From Planctomycetota bacterium (GTDB lineage Bacteria; Planctomycetota; Phycisphaerae; WQYP01), in contig JAJZGH010000247.1 in NCBI GenBank assembly GCA_021798635.1, forward strand, positions 1 to 7,014: a stretch of DNA of 7,014 nucleotides, written 5' to 3'. The position numbers and the translations under genes were made by a program. A model generated the notes under the pieces. It saw only the letters and a list, made by a program, of their open reading frames with translations, was not told the origin of the DNA and did not search any database. Positions 1 through 6,012 of the stretch are shown here, piece after piece. How positions within the stretch are numbered: the stretch's first letter is position 1; every line of letters starts with the position of its first letter.

Positions 1-1
1 A

Positions 2-2866
2 AAGCCCGTTGGGCCGGTGAGCCGCGATTCGTCACCTGAATTAAAGGTTGCTTTGTTTCGCTCACTGTTTCGTGGACGCCCGGATGTTTATCCGCGGCGT
101 TTTCAGAGTCGGAAAACCGGCAAATCCGGGTACCAACCGGCGTGCGGTAATGAATGGGTTCGTGGAATCTGTGAAAAGCCGAAGATCAAGTGCATGCAGT
201 GCGCCAACAGCCGTTTTTTGCCTGTTACCGATGAAGTTCTACGTTGGCATCTTTCCGGAACAAATGGTGACGGCAAAGATTTTGTCATGGGCGTTTATCC
301 GATGCTGCAGGACGAAACATGCTTTTTTCTGGCGGCGGATTTTGACAAAGCCAATTGGCAGGAAGATGTGAAAGCGGTTCTGGAATCCTGTCGCAATCTG
401 AACCTGCCGGCATATCTGGAGAGATCGCGATCGGGCAATGGCGGCCATATTTGGTTATTTTTTTCCCAGGCGATACCCGCTGCATTGGCCCGCCGGTTGG
501 GATCATACATTCTTACAGAGACAATGGAACGTCGGCCTGAGATCGGACTGGACTCGTATGACCGATTTTTTCCGAATCAGGATACGCTTCCACGCGGCGG
601 ATTCGGCAACCTCATTGCGTTGCCGTTGCAAAAAATCGCGCGGGAACAGGGCAACAGTGTTTTTCTGGATGACCATATGGTTCCCTATCCGGATCAATGG
701 GCGTTCCTGTCTCAGGTAAAACCGATCGCTCCGTCGCGCGTGGAGGAGATTGTACAACGCGCCCAGGCCAATGGCCGCGTGATGGCCATTCCATTGGCGG
801 AACCGACACAGGATGATCCAACCCCATGGACCTTGCCGCCGTCACGCCGTCGAAGTGAGCCGCCTGTTGCCGGGCCACTGCCGGCAAGTATTGAACTGGT
901 TCTGGGCAATGATATTTATATTGCCAAAGATACTCTGTCACCGGCATTGCGAAACAGGCTGGTATCGCTGGCGGCCTTTCAAAATCCCGAATTCTATAAG
1001 GCCCAGGCAATGCGATTGCCCACATACACCCTTCCGCGTGTCATCGGCTGTGCTGAAGATCATCCAAACCATATCGCATTACCGCGCGGATGTTTGGACG
1101 CGGCGCAGCAGATGCTTCAACGTTTGGAAATTATCACGACCATCCGGGATGAACGTCATGCGGGCGTGGCGTTGGACGTCGCGTTCCATGGAAACTTGCG
1201 ACCCGAGCAGGACGCTGCGGCGAAGGCTATGCTTGCCCATGATACAGGCGTGTTATCCGCCACCACCAGTTTTGGAAAAACAGTGCTCGCGGCATGGCTG
1301 ATATCCCAACGCCGCGTCAATACCCTCGTTCTGGTGCATCGAAAACAGTTGATGGAGCAGTGGGTCGCCCGCTTGTCGACATTTCTGAATGTCCCGATTA
1401 AATCCATCGGCAGAATCGGTGGCGGATATAAAAAGCCCAATGGTCTTCTGGACGTTGCGGTCATACAGAGTCTGGTTCGCAAGGGTGTTGTGGATGATCG
1501 CCTCGCGGAGTATGGCCATATTATTGTCGATGAGTGCCATCACTTGTCCGCACACAGTTTTGAACAGGTGACACGGCGCGCCAAGGCGAAATTTGTTCTG
1601 GGGCTGTCGGCGACGCTGACGCGCAAGGATGGGCATCTTCCCATTATTTTAATGCAATGCGGCCCCATCCGGCATCACGTTGATGCCAGGCATCAGGCGG
1701 CACACCGTCCATTTGTTCACACGGTATTGGTGCGCCCCACCGGCTTTCGTCCCTGTGCGCCGGCGGATGCGGATTCCCGCAAACAGTTTCAGACGCTGTA
1801 TAACGAACTTGTGGCTGATTCGGATCGCAACGCCATGATTTGCCGGGACGTGTTGCACGCGATGGAACAGGGTCGATCACCCATCCTGCTGACCGAACGC
1901 AACGCGCATCTGACAGAGTTGGCGGCACGGCTCTCCCCGCATGTTGCAAATTTATTTGTCTTGCGCGGCGGCATGGGTAAAAAGGAAATCGGAAATATTG
2001 CCTCCGCGATTTCATGCGTTGCCGGGAATGAACCACGACTTCTGCTGGCCACCGGCAAGTATATTGGTGAAGGCTTTGATGACGCCCGACTGGACACACT
2101 ATTTCTGACATTACCCATTTCATGGCACGGAACCATCGCCCAGTATGTGGGTCGACTGCACCGCCTGTATGACGGAAAAAGCGAGGTACGCGTTTATGAT
2201 TACGCCGATCTCAACGCCCCAATGCTGGCGAAAATGTTTGATCGGCGCTGCCGCGGTTACGAGGCGGTAGGATATAAAATTCTACTCCCGGCTAGCGCGG
2301 TGCCAGGCTGGCCCGTCGAAGTACCCCTGCCGATTGATCCACAATGGAAAAAAGAATATGCCGCCAGCGTTCAACGGCTCATCCGGGATGGCGTGGATAT
2401 ACCGCTGGGCAATCTATTTGTTCACATCGCCAAAGAGTTTCCGTCGGGCGCACAACACGAAAATCTTGCCCGCAGCGCGACGGAGGCCTTTCTTTTTCGT
2501 CGGTTGGAATCGCTTGAACAAACGGCGGGACTTTTTAAGCTCAACGTCCGGTTGCCGATCGCATTTGATGCCATGGGCCAAATGGAAGTTGATCTGCTGT
2601 GCCGACAGGCGGGAATAGTCCTTGAGATTGACGGCTCGCAGCATTTGAACGACCGTGATGCGTATCGCCGTGATCGGCGTAAAGACCAACTGCTACAGGA
2701 AAATGGCTATCTTGTGCTGCGCTTTCTCGCGGAAGATATAGGCAAACAATTAAGCCAGGTGCTGGATGCAATTCTGCGCGCGTTAACGGCCCGACAGCTA
2801 TCGCCTTTACCGACTCAAGCGAGCACCAGACACGATCGCGCAACTCCCAGCGATAATGCCGTATGA
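2..2866 (+). CDS. TOTE-type primase / SF2 helicase / DUF559-like nuclease fusion, probably 5'-partial
   Basis: Residues are numbered from the GTG at 17. Residues 8-235 match the archaeo-eukaryotic primase domain of TOTE conflict systems: a four-cysteine cluster (C43, C52, C59, C62, possibly zinc-binding), the metal-binding pair D108/D110 in AADFD, the SGNGGHIW nucleotide-binding motif with H144, and FPNQD at 185-189. Residues 394-720 are an SF2 helicase: TTSFGKT (motif I, K421), DECHH (motif II, 505-509), SATLTRKDG (motif III, 531-539) and QYVGRLHR (motif VI, 709-716). Residues 820-915 resemble a DUF559/Vsr-like nuclease: D859, E870-x-D872, then QH at 875-876. The last 25 residues look disordered. 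The frame is open to the left edge and the GTG at 17 has no ribosome binding site. Relatives I recall extend further N-terminally, so the true start probably lies upstream. Likely role, by inference: defence against invading DNA, or repair. There is no frameshift and no visible partner gene. Confidence 0.88.
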   Translation, partial: KPVGPVSRDSSPELKVALFRSLFRGRPDVYPRRFQSRKTGKSGYQPACGNEWVRGICEKPKIKCMQCANSRFLPVTDEVLRWHLSGTNGDGKDFVMGVYPMLQDETCFFLAADFDKANWQEDVKAVLESCRNLNLPAYLERSRSGNGGHIWLFFSQAIPAALARRLGSYILTETMERRPEIGLDSYDRFFPNQDTLPRGGFGNLIALPLQKIAREQGNSVFLDDHMVPYPDQWAFLSQVKPIAPSRVEEIVQRAQANGRVMAIPLAEPTQDDPTPWTLPPSRRRSEPPVAGPLPASIELVLGNDIYIAKDTLSPALRNRLVSLAAFQNPEFYKAQAMRLPTYTLPRVIGCAEDHPNHIALPRGCLDAAQQMLQRLEIITTIRDERHAGVALDVAFHGNLRPEQDAAAKAMLAHDTGVLSATTSFGKTVLAAWLISQRRVNTLVLVHRKQLMEQWVARLSTFLNVPIKSIGRIGGGYKKPNGLLDVAVIQSLVRKGVVDDRLAEYGHIIVDECHHLSAHSFEQVTRRAKAKFVLGLSATLTRKDGHLPIILMQCGPIRHHVDARHQAAHRPFVHTVLVRPTGFRPCAPADADSRKQFQTLYNELVADSDRNAMICRDVLHAMEQGRSPILLTERNAHLTELAARLSPHVANLFVLRGGMGKKEIGNIASAISCVAGNEPRLLLATGKYIGEGFDDARLDTLFLTLPISWHGTIAQYVGRLHRLYDGKSEVRVYDYADLNAPMLAKMFDRRCRGYEAVGYKILLPASAVPGWPVEVPLPIDPQWKKEYAASVQRLIRDGVDIPLGNLFVHIAKEFPSGAQHENLARSATEAFLFRRLESLEQTAGLFKLNVRLPIAFDAMGQMEVDLLCRQAGIVLEIDGSQHLNDRDAYRRDRRKDQLLQENGYLVLRFLAEDIGKQLSQVLDAILRALTARQLSPLPTQASTRHDRATPSDNAV

Positions 2867-2900
2867 TTCAAGGCGGGTTTTCCGGAGGTTCCCGCATAGG

Positions 2901-2929
2901 TGGAAATAGAATGCCATGGCGGATATTCT
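2901..2929 (+). promoter_or_regulatory. Weak candidate sigma70-type promoter for the GbsR-like gene
   Basis: TGGAAA (2901-2906) and TATTCT (2924-2929) each match 4 of 6 consensus positions and are 17 bp apart. An overlapping alternative is TTGAAT (2931-2936) with TAGGAT (2951-2956), but its 14 bp spacing is too short. Both would lie just upstream of the inverted repeat at 2957-2969, which suits repression. The matches are weak and the call is tentative. Confidence 0.2.
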
Positions 2930-2956
2930 TTTGAATAGTACGTGCCGGGGTAGGAT

Positions 2957-2969
2957 GCGACAATGTCGC
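2957..2969. promoter_or_regulatory. Candidate operator: perfect inverted repeat GCGACA-A-TGTCGC
   Basis: Two perfect 6 bp arms are separated by one central A. The repeat ends 28 nt before the start codon of the GbsR/MarR-like gene. Dimeric winged-helix regulators of this class bind short inverted repeats and often control their own promoter, so this is the best candidate site for self-regulation. I noticed no second copy in the other gaps. A hairpin in the 5' leader is the alternative reading. Confidence 0.45.
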
Positions 2970-2997
2970 GATCGGGCACAAAAACGGAATCGACCAC

Positions 2998-3543
2998 ATG
3001 ACGGATAACTCTTCCAATACGTTGGCCAACTCCCGACGGCAGTTTGTCGATTTGTGGGGCCAGATGGCCGGCCACTGGGGTGTCAACCGTACTATGGCGC
3101 AGATGCACGCCTTGCTGATGGTCTCGGCTGTGCCTCTGACCGCTGAACAAATCATGCAGGAATTGGGGATTTCTCGCGGCAGCGCGAGCATGAATTTACG
3201 CGATCTTGTGAACTGGGGAATTGTACGCCGCACCAGTTCCCCGGGAGATCGCCGGGATTTTTTCACCACGGAAGGGGATGTATGGGTGGTATTTCAGAAT
3301 ATTTTTCGGGAGCGTAAACGGCGCGAACTGGATCCGCTGCTGAATCGGCTGGAAGCGTGCCTGCAGTCCGCCGGGAGTGTGCCCGCTGACCCGGCCGGGC
3401 AAGCCGATCATGCGGCGTATGTTGAACGGTTGCGGGAATTGATCCACTTTTTTTCGGTATTTCATCGATTATTCGGGCGCATTGCGGAACAGCCACCGGG
3501 GACGTTAGCCAAAATGACTGCTATGCTGGAGCAAATGTTGTAG
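2998..3543 (+). CDS. GbsR/MarR-family winged-helix transcriptional regulator
   Basis: This 181-residue protein has the length and layout of the GbsR branch (COG1510) of MarR-like regulators. An N-terminal helix (about 11-28, ending HWGVNR) leads into a winged helix-turn-helix at about 47-90. The recognition region is LGISRGSASMNLRDL (56-70), followed by GIVRR and the wing SSPGDRRDFF (80-89). The C-terminal helical part (95-181) would form the dimer interface. Characterised GbsR proteins repress osmoprotectant (choline/glycine betaine) genes, but no such gene is visible here, so the ligand is unknown. The ATG at 2998 has a weak ribosome binding site (GGAA, 2986-2989). An inverted repeat at 2957-2969 suggests self-regulation. 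The histidine kinase gene follows after 75 nt on the same strand, so co-transcription is plausible. The family call is firm; the regulated pathway is not known. Confidence 0.88.
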   Translation: MTDNSSNTLANSRRQFVDLWGQMAGHWGVNRTMAQMHALLMVSAVPLTAEQIMQELGISRGSASMNLRDLVNWGIVRRTSSPGDRRDFFTTEGDVWVVFQNIFRERKRRELDPLLNRLEACLQSAGSVPADPAGQADHAAYVERLRELIHFFSVFHRLFGRIAEQPPGTLAKMTAMLEQML

Positions 3544-3553
3544 CTGGGGCGGC

Positions 3554-3574
3554 TGGCCGCAGACCATGCGGCCG
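3554..3574 (+). other. Hairpin between regulator and kinase genes
   Basis: GGCCGC (3555-3560) and GCGGCC (3568-3573) pair perfectly around a 7-base loop, with a T-G closing pair at 3554/3574. The hairpin begins 11 nt after the regulator's stop codon. No T-tract follows, so it is not a classical intrinsic terminator. It could be a partial terminator, or an mRNA-stabilising element that tunes kinase expression relative to the regulator. Confidence 0.4.
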
Positions 3575-3618
3575 ATTATCATCGCCATAAAATTGCCGGC
3601 GGGTTTAGTGAGAAACGA

Positions 3619-5637
3619 ATGCACTTTGGGATTCGTAAAAAATTAATCGGTACGCTGGTGCTGGTCGGGTTGCTGCCCATGGCCTTGAGCCTGATGGCGA
3701 TTCTGGGCATTGGCACGCGTAATCGCATTAATACCGTTCAGAATGCGTATGTGGAGCTTGCCTCCGCCTGCGCCCATGCCATAAGTTTTCAGTTGGAGGC
3801 GGAAGTCCGCCGACTAAGCTTCGCCGCTCATCTGCCCGAAGTGGTTCGCTTTATCCAGCAGCACAATAACGTCGGGAATCCTGCTGCCATAAAATCCCGG
3901 AGTGCCCCGGGCACTACGCAGCCTGCGACGCTGCCTGGGTACGGGCAGTCGCGCACTTCACAATTAATCAATAACCCCATCGCCCGGCGCATTCGCCTGA
4001 TCAGCATGGATAAGCTGGGCCTGTATCATGTGCTGGTGATTAATCTTCACGGCGTGGTCATTGCGGCAGATGTCCAGCCCGCCATTCTCAGTGTCCGAAA
4101 GACTTGGTGGTGGAAAATTGCCGACAGCGGCATTGGAGGAACGTGTGTGATCGGCTCGGTATTTTCCGATCCGATTACGGGCCGGCCCTCCATACCGATT
4201 ATTGTTCCAGTGGTAAGCCCTGGAAGCGGTGTGCTGGTGGGTTTTATCCTGGAAACAGTGAACGTCAGCGCATTAACGTATGAGCTTCGTTTGTATCTGC
4301 CGCAAACGCAGGCGGTGGCACAGGTTTATGACCAGAAACTCAACATGCCGGTATTTGTGCTGGGAAATTCACAGCAGGCGAGCATGGGCCAACAGCGCTA
4401 TATTGCCCTGCGCGGCGGAAACCGCTCCGGGTGGGTTGGGGATCTGCTGGCTGGATGCCTCATTGGTGATGCCACAGTAAAGTTCAGCCGCATGTCTGAG
4501 ATTATTGATCAGCCCTCAGTGACACCGCGATGGAGTATTATCTTAAGCCAATCTTCCGGGGATATTCTTGCGCCGATTCTGCGGCAGGCCGAATTGGTGG
4601 CCTTGGCGGGTGGCATGCTGATTGTGGGCCTGTTTGCCCTGGGGTATGTCATCAGCAAGCGAGAAATCATTTATCCGATACTTCGGCTGCGTGAAGCCAC
4701 CAGCGCGGTCGGGCGGGGGGAACTGAACATCCGGCTGCTGTCACAGGACCAGGAAGACGTGATGTTCCGCCGGGATGAACTGGGCATGTTGGCGCGCGAC
4801 TTTGATGAAATGACGCGCCGTCTGGCCGCCAACGTGCGGCAATTTGAACAAACCGCCAAAGCCAAGCAACGGTTCATGGACCTGGCGGCTCATGAACTCC
4901 GCAGCCCCATGTCCCACATTATCATTACCACGCAACTGATACTCCGGCAATTAGCCAACGCCGGGATGGCGCGGCCCGCACCGGGCGAAACCGCGGCCAC
5001 GCCCGCCGGAGAAATTTATAAATCGCTGGATTCAATTTTGAAAAATTCCCGGCGACTTTCCAAGATTGTCACCGATCTGCTCAAGCTGGTGCAGGAAGAC
5101 GTCTTTACCGTCAAGCCGCGACGCGATCCATTTGACCTTCGCCAGGTGATTCTTGAAGTCTGCGATCAGCAGAGCGTCTTTATCAGCGCGCGAAAGCAAA
5201 AGCTTGATCTGGTCATGCCCGACACCATCCCCACGATGCTGGGTGATTCAGATAAAGTTGGGGATATTCTGGCGAATCTATTAAGCAACGCGATCCGTTT
5301 TTCACCGGATGGTGCCACGGTGCGGGTGACGGTCAATGTGCTGGTAAGCGGACATGTGGAATTAATTATCGAAGATTCCGGATCGGGAATGCCGGATGAA
5401 GTCATGGCGGGCCCCTTCCAACCGTTCCAGACCGGCGCTGATACCATGCAACATCACAGCGGCGATGCCGGCGAAGAAGGCAGCCGCGGTCTGGGGCTGG
5501 GTCTGGCCATTGTGCGGCGCTTCGTGGAACTCCATGAAGGGCAGATTTTTATTCGTCCCCTGCCCACCGGAACACAAGTAAGGGTCATTCTCCCACTGAA
5601 TCCGGATGCCGATACCCCACCGCCAACACCGCAATGA
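3619..5637 (+). CDS. Membrane sensor histidine kinase (dCache-like sensor, HAMP, HisKA, HATPase_c)
   Basis: This 672-residue kinase would sense an extracytoplasmic signal and phosphorylate a response regulator. A first membrane helix spans about 9-32. Residues 33-322 are a periplasmic sensor resembling dCache domains: the stretch near 135-215 (INLHGVVIAAD, then GRPSIPIIVPV and GVLVGFI) fits the membrane-distal half. The second helix is about 325-347, followed by HAMP (348-400, with P353 and DELGMLARDF). The HisKA phosphoacceptor is H425 in AAHELRSP. HATPase_c has an N-box (LLSNAIRFSPDG, 554-565), G1 (DSGSGMP, 586-592), an F-box (PFQPF, 599-603) and G2 (GLGLGLAIV, 624-632), so it should be active. 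There is no receiver domain and no response regulator gene in view. Oddities are a Ser/Pro/Thr-rich stretch (92-115) encoded by palindromic DNA and an Ala/Pro-rich linker inside HisKA (446-464). The ATG at 3619 has a weak ribosome binding site (GTGAG, 3608-3612). Confidence 0.93.
   Translation: MHFGIRKKLIGTLVLVGLLPMALSLMAILGIGTRNRINTVQNAYVELASACAHAISFQLEAEVRRLSFAAHLPEVVRFIQQHNNVGNPAAIKSRSAPGTTQPATLPGYGQSRTSQLINNPIARRIRLISMDKLGLYHVLVINLHGVVIAADVQPAILSVRKTWWWKIADSGIGGTCVIGSVFSDPITGRPSIPIIVPVVSPGSGVLVGFILETVNVSALTYELRLYLPQTQAVAQVYDQKLNMPVFVLGNSQQASMGQQRYIALRGGNRSGWVGDLLAGCLIGDATVKFSRMSEIIDQPSVTPRWSIILSQSSGDILAPILRQAELVALAGGMLIVGLFALGYVISKREIIYPILRLREATSAVGRGELNIRLLSQDQEDVMFRRDELGMLARDFDEMTRRLAANVRQFEQTAKAKQRFMDLAAHELRSPMSHIIITTQLILRQLANAGMARPAPGETAATPAGEIYKSLDSILKNSRRLSKIVTDLLKLVQEDVFTVKPRRDPFDLRQVILEVCDQQSVFISARKQKLDLVMPDTIPTMLGDSDKVGDILANLLSNAIRFSPDGATVRVTVNVLVSGHVELIIEDSGSGMPDEVMAGPFQPFQTGADTMQHHSGDAGEEGSRGLGLGLAIVRRFVELHEGQIFIRPLPTGTQVRVILPLNPDADTPPPTPQ
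3901..3952. repeat. Two adjacent inverted repeats inside the kinase gene
   Basis: AGTGCCC and CGGGCACT share a perfect 7+1+7 palindrome at 3901-3915. A second, imperfect stem follows: 3925-3928 with 3949-3952 and 3931-3935 with 3944-3948, with a two-base bulge and an 8-base loop. Together they encode a low-complexity part of the sensor domain (residues about 95-112). They may be chance structure in GC-rich coding DNA or the remains of a small palindromic insertion. Confidence 0.4.
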
Positions 5638-5658
5638 TCATAAACCCATGCCATCAGT

Positions 5659-5685
5659 ATCCGCGTTATCCGCGAAATTCGAGGT
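5659..5685. repeat. Degenerate period-9 tandem repeat (ATCCGCGTT)
   Basis: Three consecutive 9-base units are visible: ATCCGCGTT, ATCCGCGAA and ATTCGAGGT. The first two share 7 bases exactly and the third matches the first at 6 of 9 positions. They lie just after the kinase stop codon. Similar ATCCGCG-type units occur, as I recall, as dispersed intergenic repeats in several environmental bacterial genomes, but I cannot verify a match. Confidence 0.5.
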
Positions 5686-5759
5686 TTAATTCCGTGGCGT
5701 CCCCGAAAAACAAAAAACCGCAGATTACGATAGAGCAGAAAGTAGCGCAACGCTGCACC

Positions 5760-5786
5760 GATCAGGTGAACAGGTGATCAGGTGAC
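5760..5786. repeat. CAGGTGA tandem array, period 8, three copies
   Basis: CAGGTGA begins at 5763, 5771 and 5779, each copy followed by one variable base (A, T, C). The outer copies extend to a shared 10-mer, GATCAGGTGA, at 5760-5769 and 5776-5785. Three exact heptamers in register could be a protein-binding array or a slippage product. Confidence 0.7.
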
Positions 5787-5841
5787 CGCAGGAGGCGCTG
5801 GATTGTCTCGGCGGCAGCCACTCTTTTGCGCCAGCCTTATT

Positions 5842-5879
5842 TGCTCTACTGCTCAACTCTCTCCTGTCCCCTGCTCTAA
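5842..5879. repeat. Degenerate pyrimidine-rich tandem repeat (TGCTCTAC-like)
   Basis: Five successive units of 7-8 bases are visible: TGCTCTAC, TGCTCAAC, TCTCTCC, TGTCCCC and TGCTCTAA. The + strand is strongly pyrimidine-biased over this stretch. The last unit overlaps the right arm of the larger inverted repeat and touches the hairpin at 5878. Confidence 0.45.
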
Positions 5880-5897
5880 TCGGGCCGCAGCCCGATT
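5878..5897 (+). terminator. Perfect 8 bp hairpin, possible terminator after the kinase gene
   Basis: AATCGGGC (5878-5885) and GCCCGATT (5890-5897) pair perfectly around a CGCA loop. The stem is strong, but the downstream bases (GCTGGTC) lack a T-tract, so intrinsic termination is uncertain. It lies 240 nt after the kinase stop codon and upstream of the likely ftsK promoter, a position that would insulate the two transcription units. Confidence 0.35.
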
Positions 5898-5921
5898 GCT
5901 GGTCTATACCGATAATCACGG

Positions 5922-5927
5922 TAGAAT
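5922..5927 (+). promoter_or_regulatory. Candidate -10 box TAGAAT for ftsK
   Basis: TAGAAT matches the sigma70 -10 consensus at 5 of 6 positions and lies 85 nt before the ftsK start codon. No good -35 box is found at normal spacing. TTGCTG (5896-5901) is 20 bp away, which is too far. The promoter assignment is therefore weak. Confidence 0.22.
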
Positions 5928-6002
5928 GTACCCCTGTACTCCGCGTTGGATGGCGGGGGTGAACGGGCCGGTGGCAGAACCGACCTTAGGACATTGGAAG
6001 TC

Positions 6003-6006
6003 GAGG
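6003..6006 (+). promoter_or_regulatory. Ribosome binding site of ftsK (GAGG)
   Basis: GAGG lies 6 nt before the ATG at 6013. This supports that ATG over the in-frame GTG codons upstream (5959, 5971), which have no comparable site. Confidence 0.6.
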
Positions 6007-6012
6007 TTTATC

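Larger units (their letters stand above)
5728..5882. repeat. Inverted repeat CGATAGAGCAG / CTGCTCTAATCG bounding about 155 bp
   Basis: CGATAGAGCAG (5728-5738) is the reverse complement of CTGCTCTAATCG (5871-5882) apart from one extra base. Shorter complementary segments are nested inside: GCGCAA (5745-5750) with TTGCGC (5826-5831), and GCTGC (5752-5756) with GCAGC (5814-5818). The block could fold into a long branched hairpin as RNA, or be a small non-coding mobile-type element. There is no coding capacity and no clean target-site duplication. Confidence 0.35.
5638..6012. other. 375 nt intergenic region rich in short repeats, upstream of ftsK
   Basis: I see no convincing gene on either strand here. 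From left to right it holds a period-9 repeat block (5659-5685), an A-rich stretch (about 5705-5717), one arm of an inverted repeat (5728-5738), a CAGGTGA array (5760-5786), a pyrimidine-rich degenerate repeat (5842-5879), the second arm (5871-5882), a perfect hairpin (5878-5897), a possible -10 box (5922-5927) and the ftsK leader with its ribosome binding site. It must contain the end of the kinase transcript and probably the ftsK promoter. Confidence 0.7.

Noticed and set aside
1644..2123. 159-codon - strand frame inside the helicase region
   Set aside because: It is antisense to well-conserved helicase motifs and rich in Arg, Cys and Pro. It is a shadow frame.
415..2866. Possible frameshift or gene break in the large primase-helicase gene
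   Set aside because: The frame stays open through all expected motifs in the correct order to a single stop at 2866.
2873..2895. GCGGG ... CCCGC inverted repeat after the primase gene, considered as a terminator
   Set aside because: The stem is only 5 bp with a 13-base loop and no following T-tract. It is too weak to call.
2868..3269. 133-codon - strand frame covering the gap and the start of the GbsR-like gene
   Set aside because: It overlaps the conserved winged-helix region antisense and its translation has no family resemblance. A divergent gene is not supported.
5760..5786. CAGGTGA array considered as a CRISPR remnant
   Set aside because: The repeat is 7 bases with 1-base gaps. There are no spacer-sized intervals and no cas genes.
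5638..6012. tRNA, SRP RNA, tmRNA or 6S RNA in the gap before ftsK
   Set aside because: I could not find a cloverleaf, a T-loop consensus or the signature loops of these RNAs.
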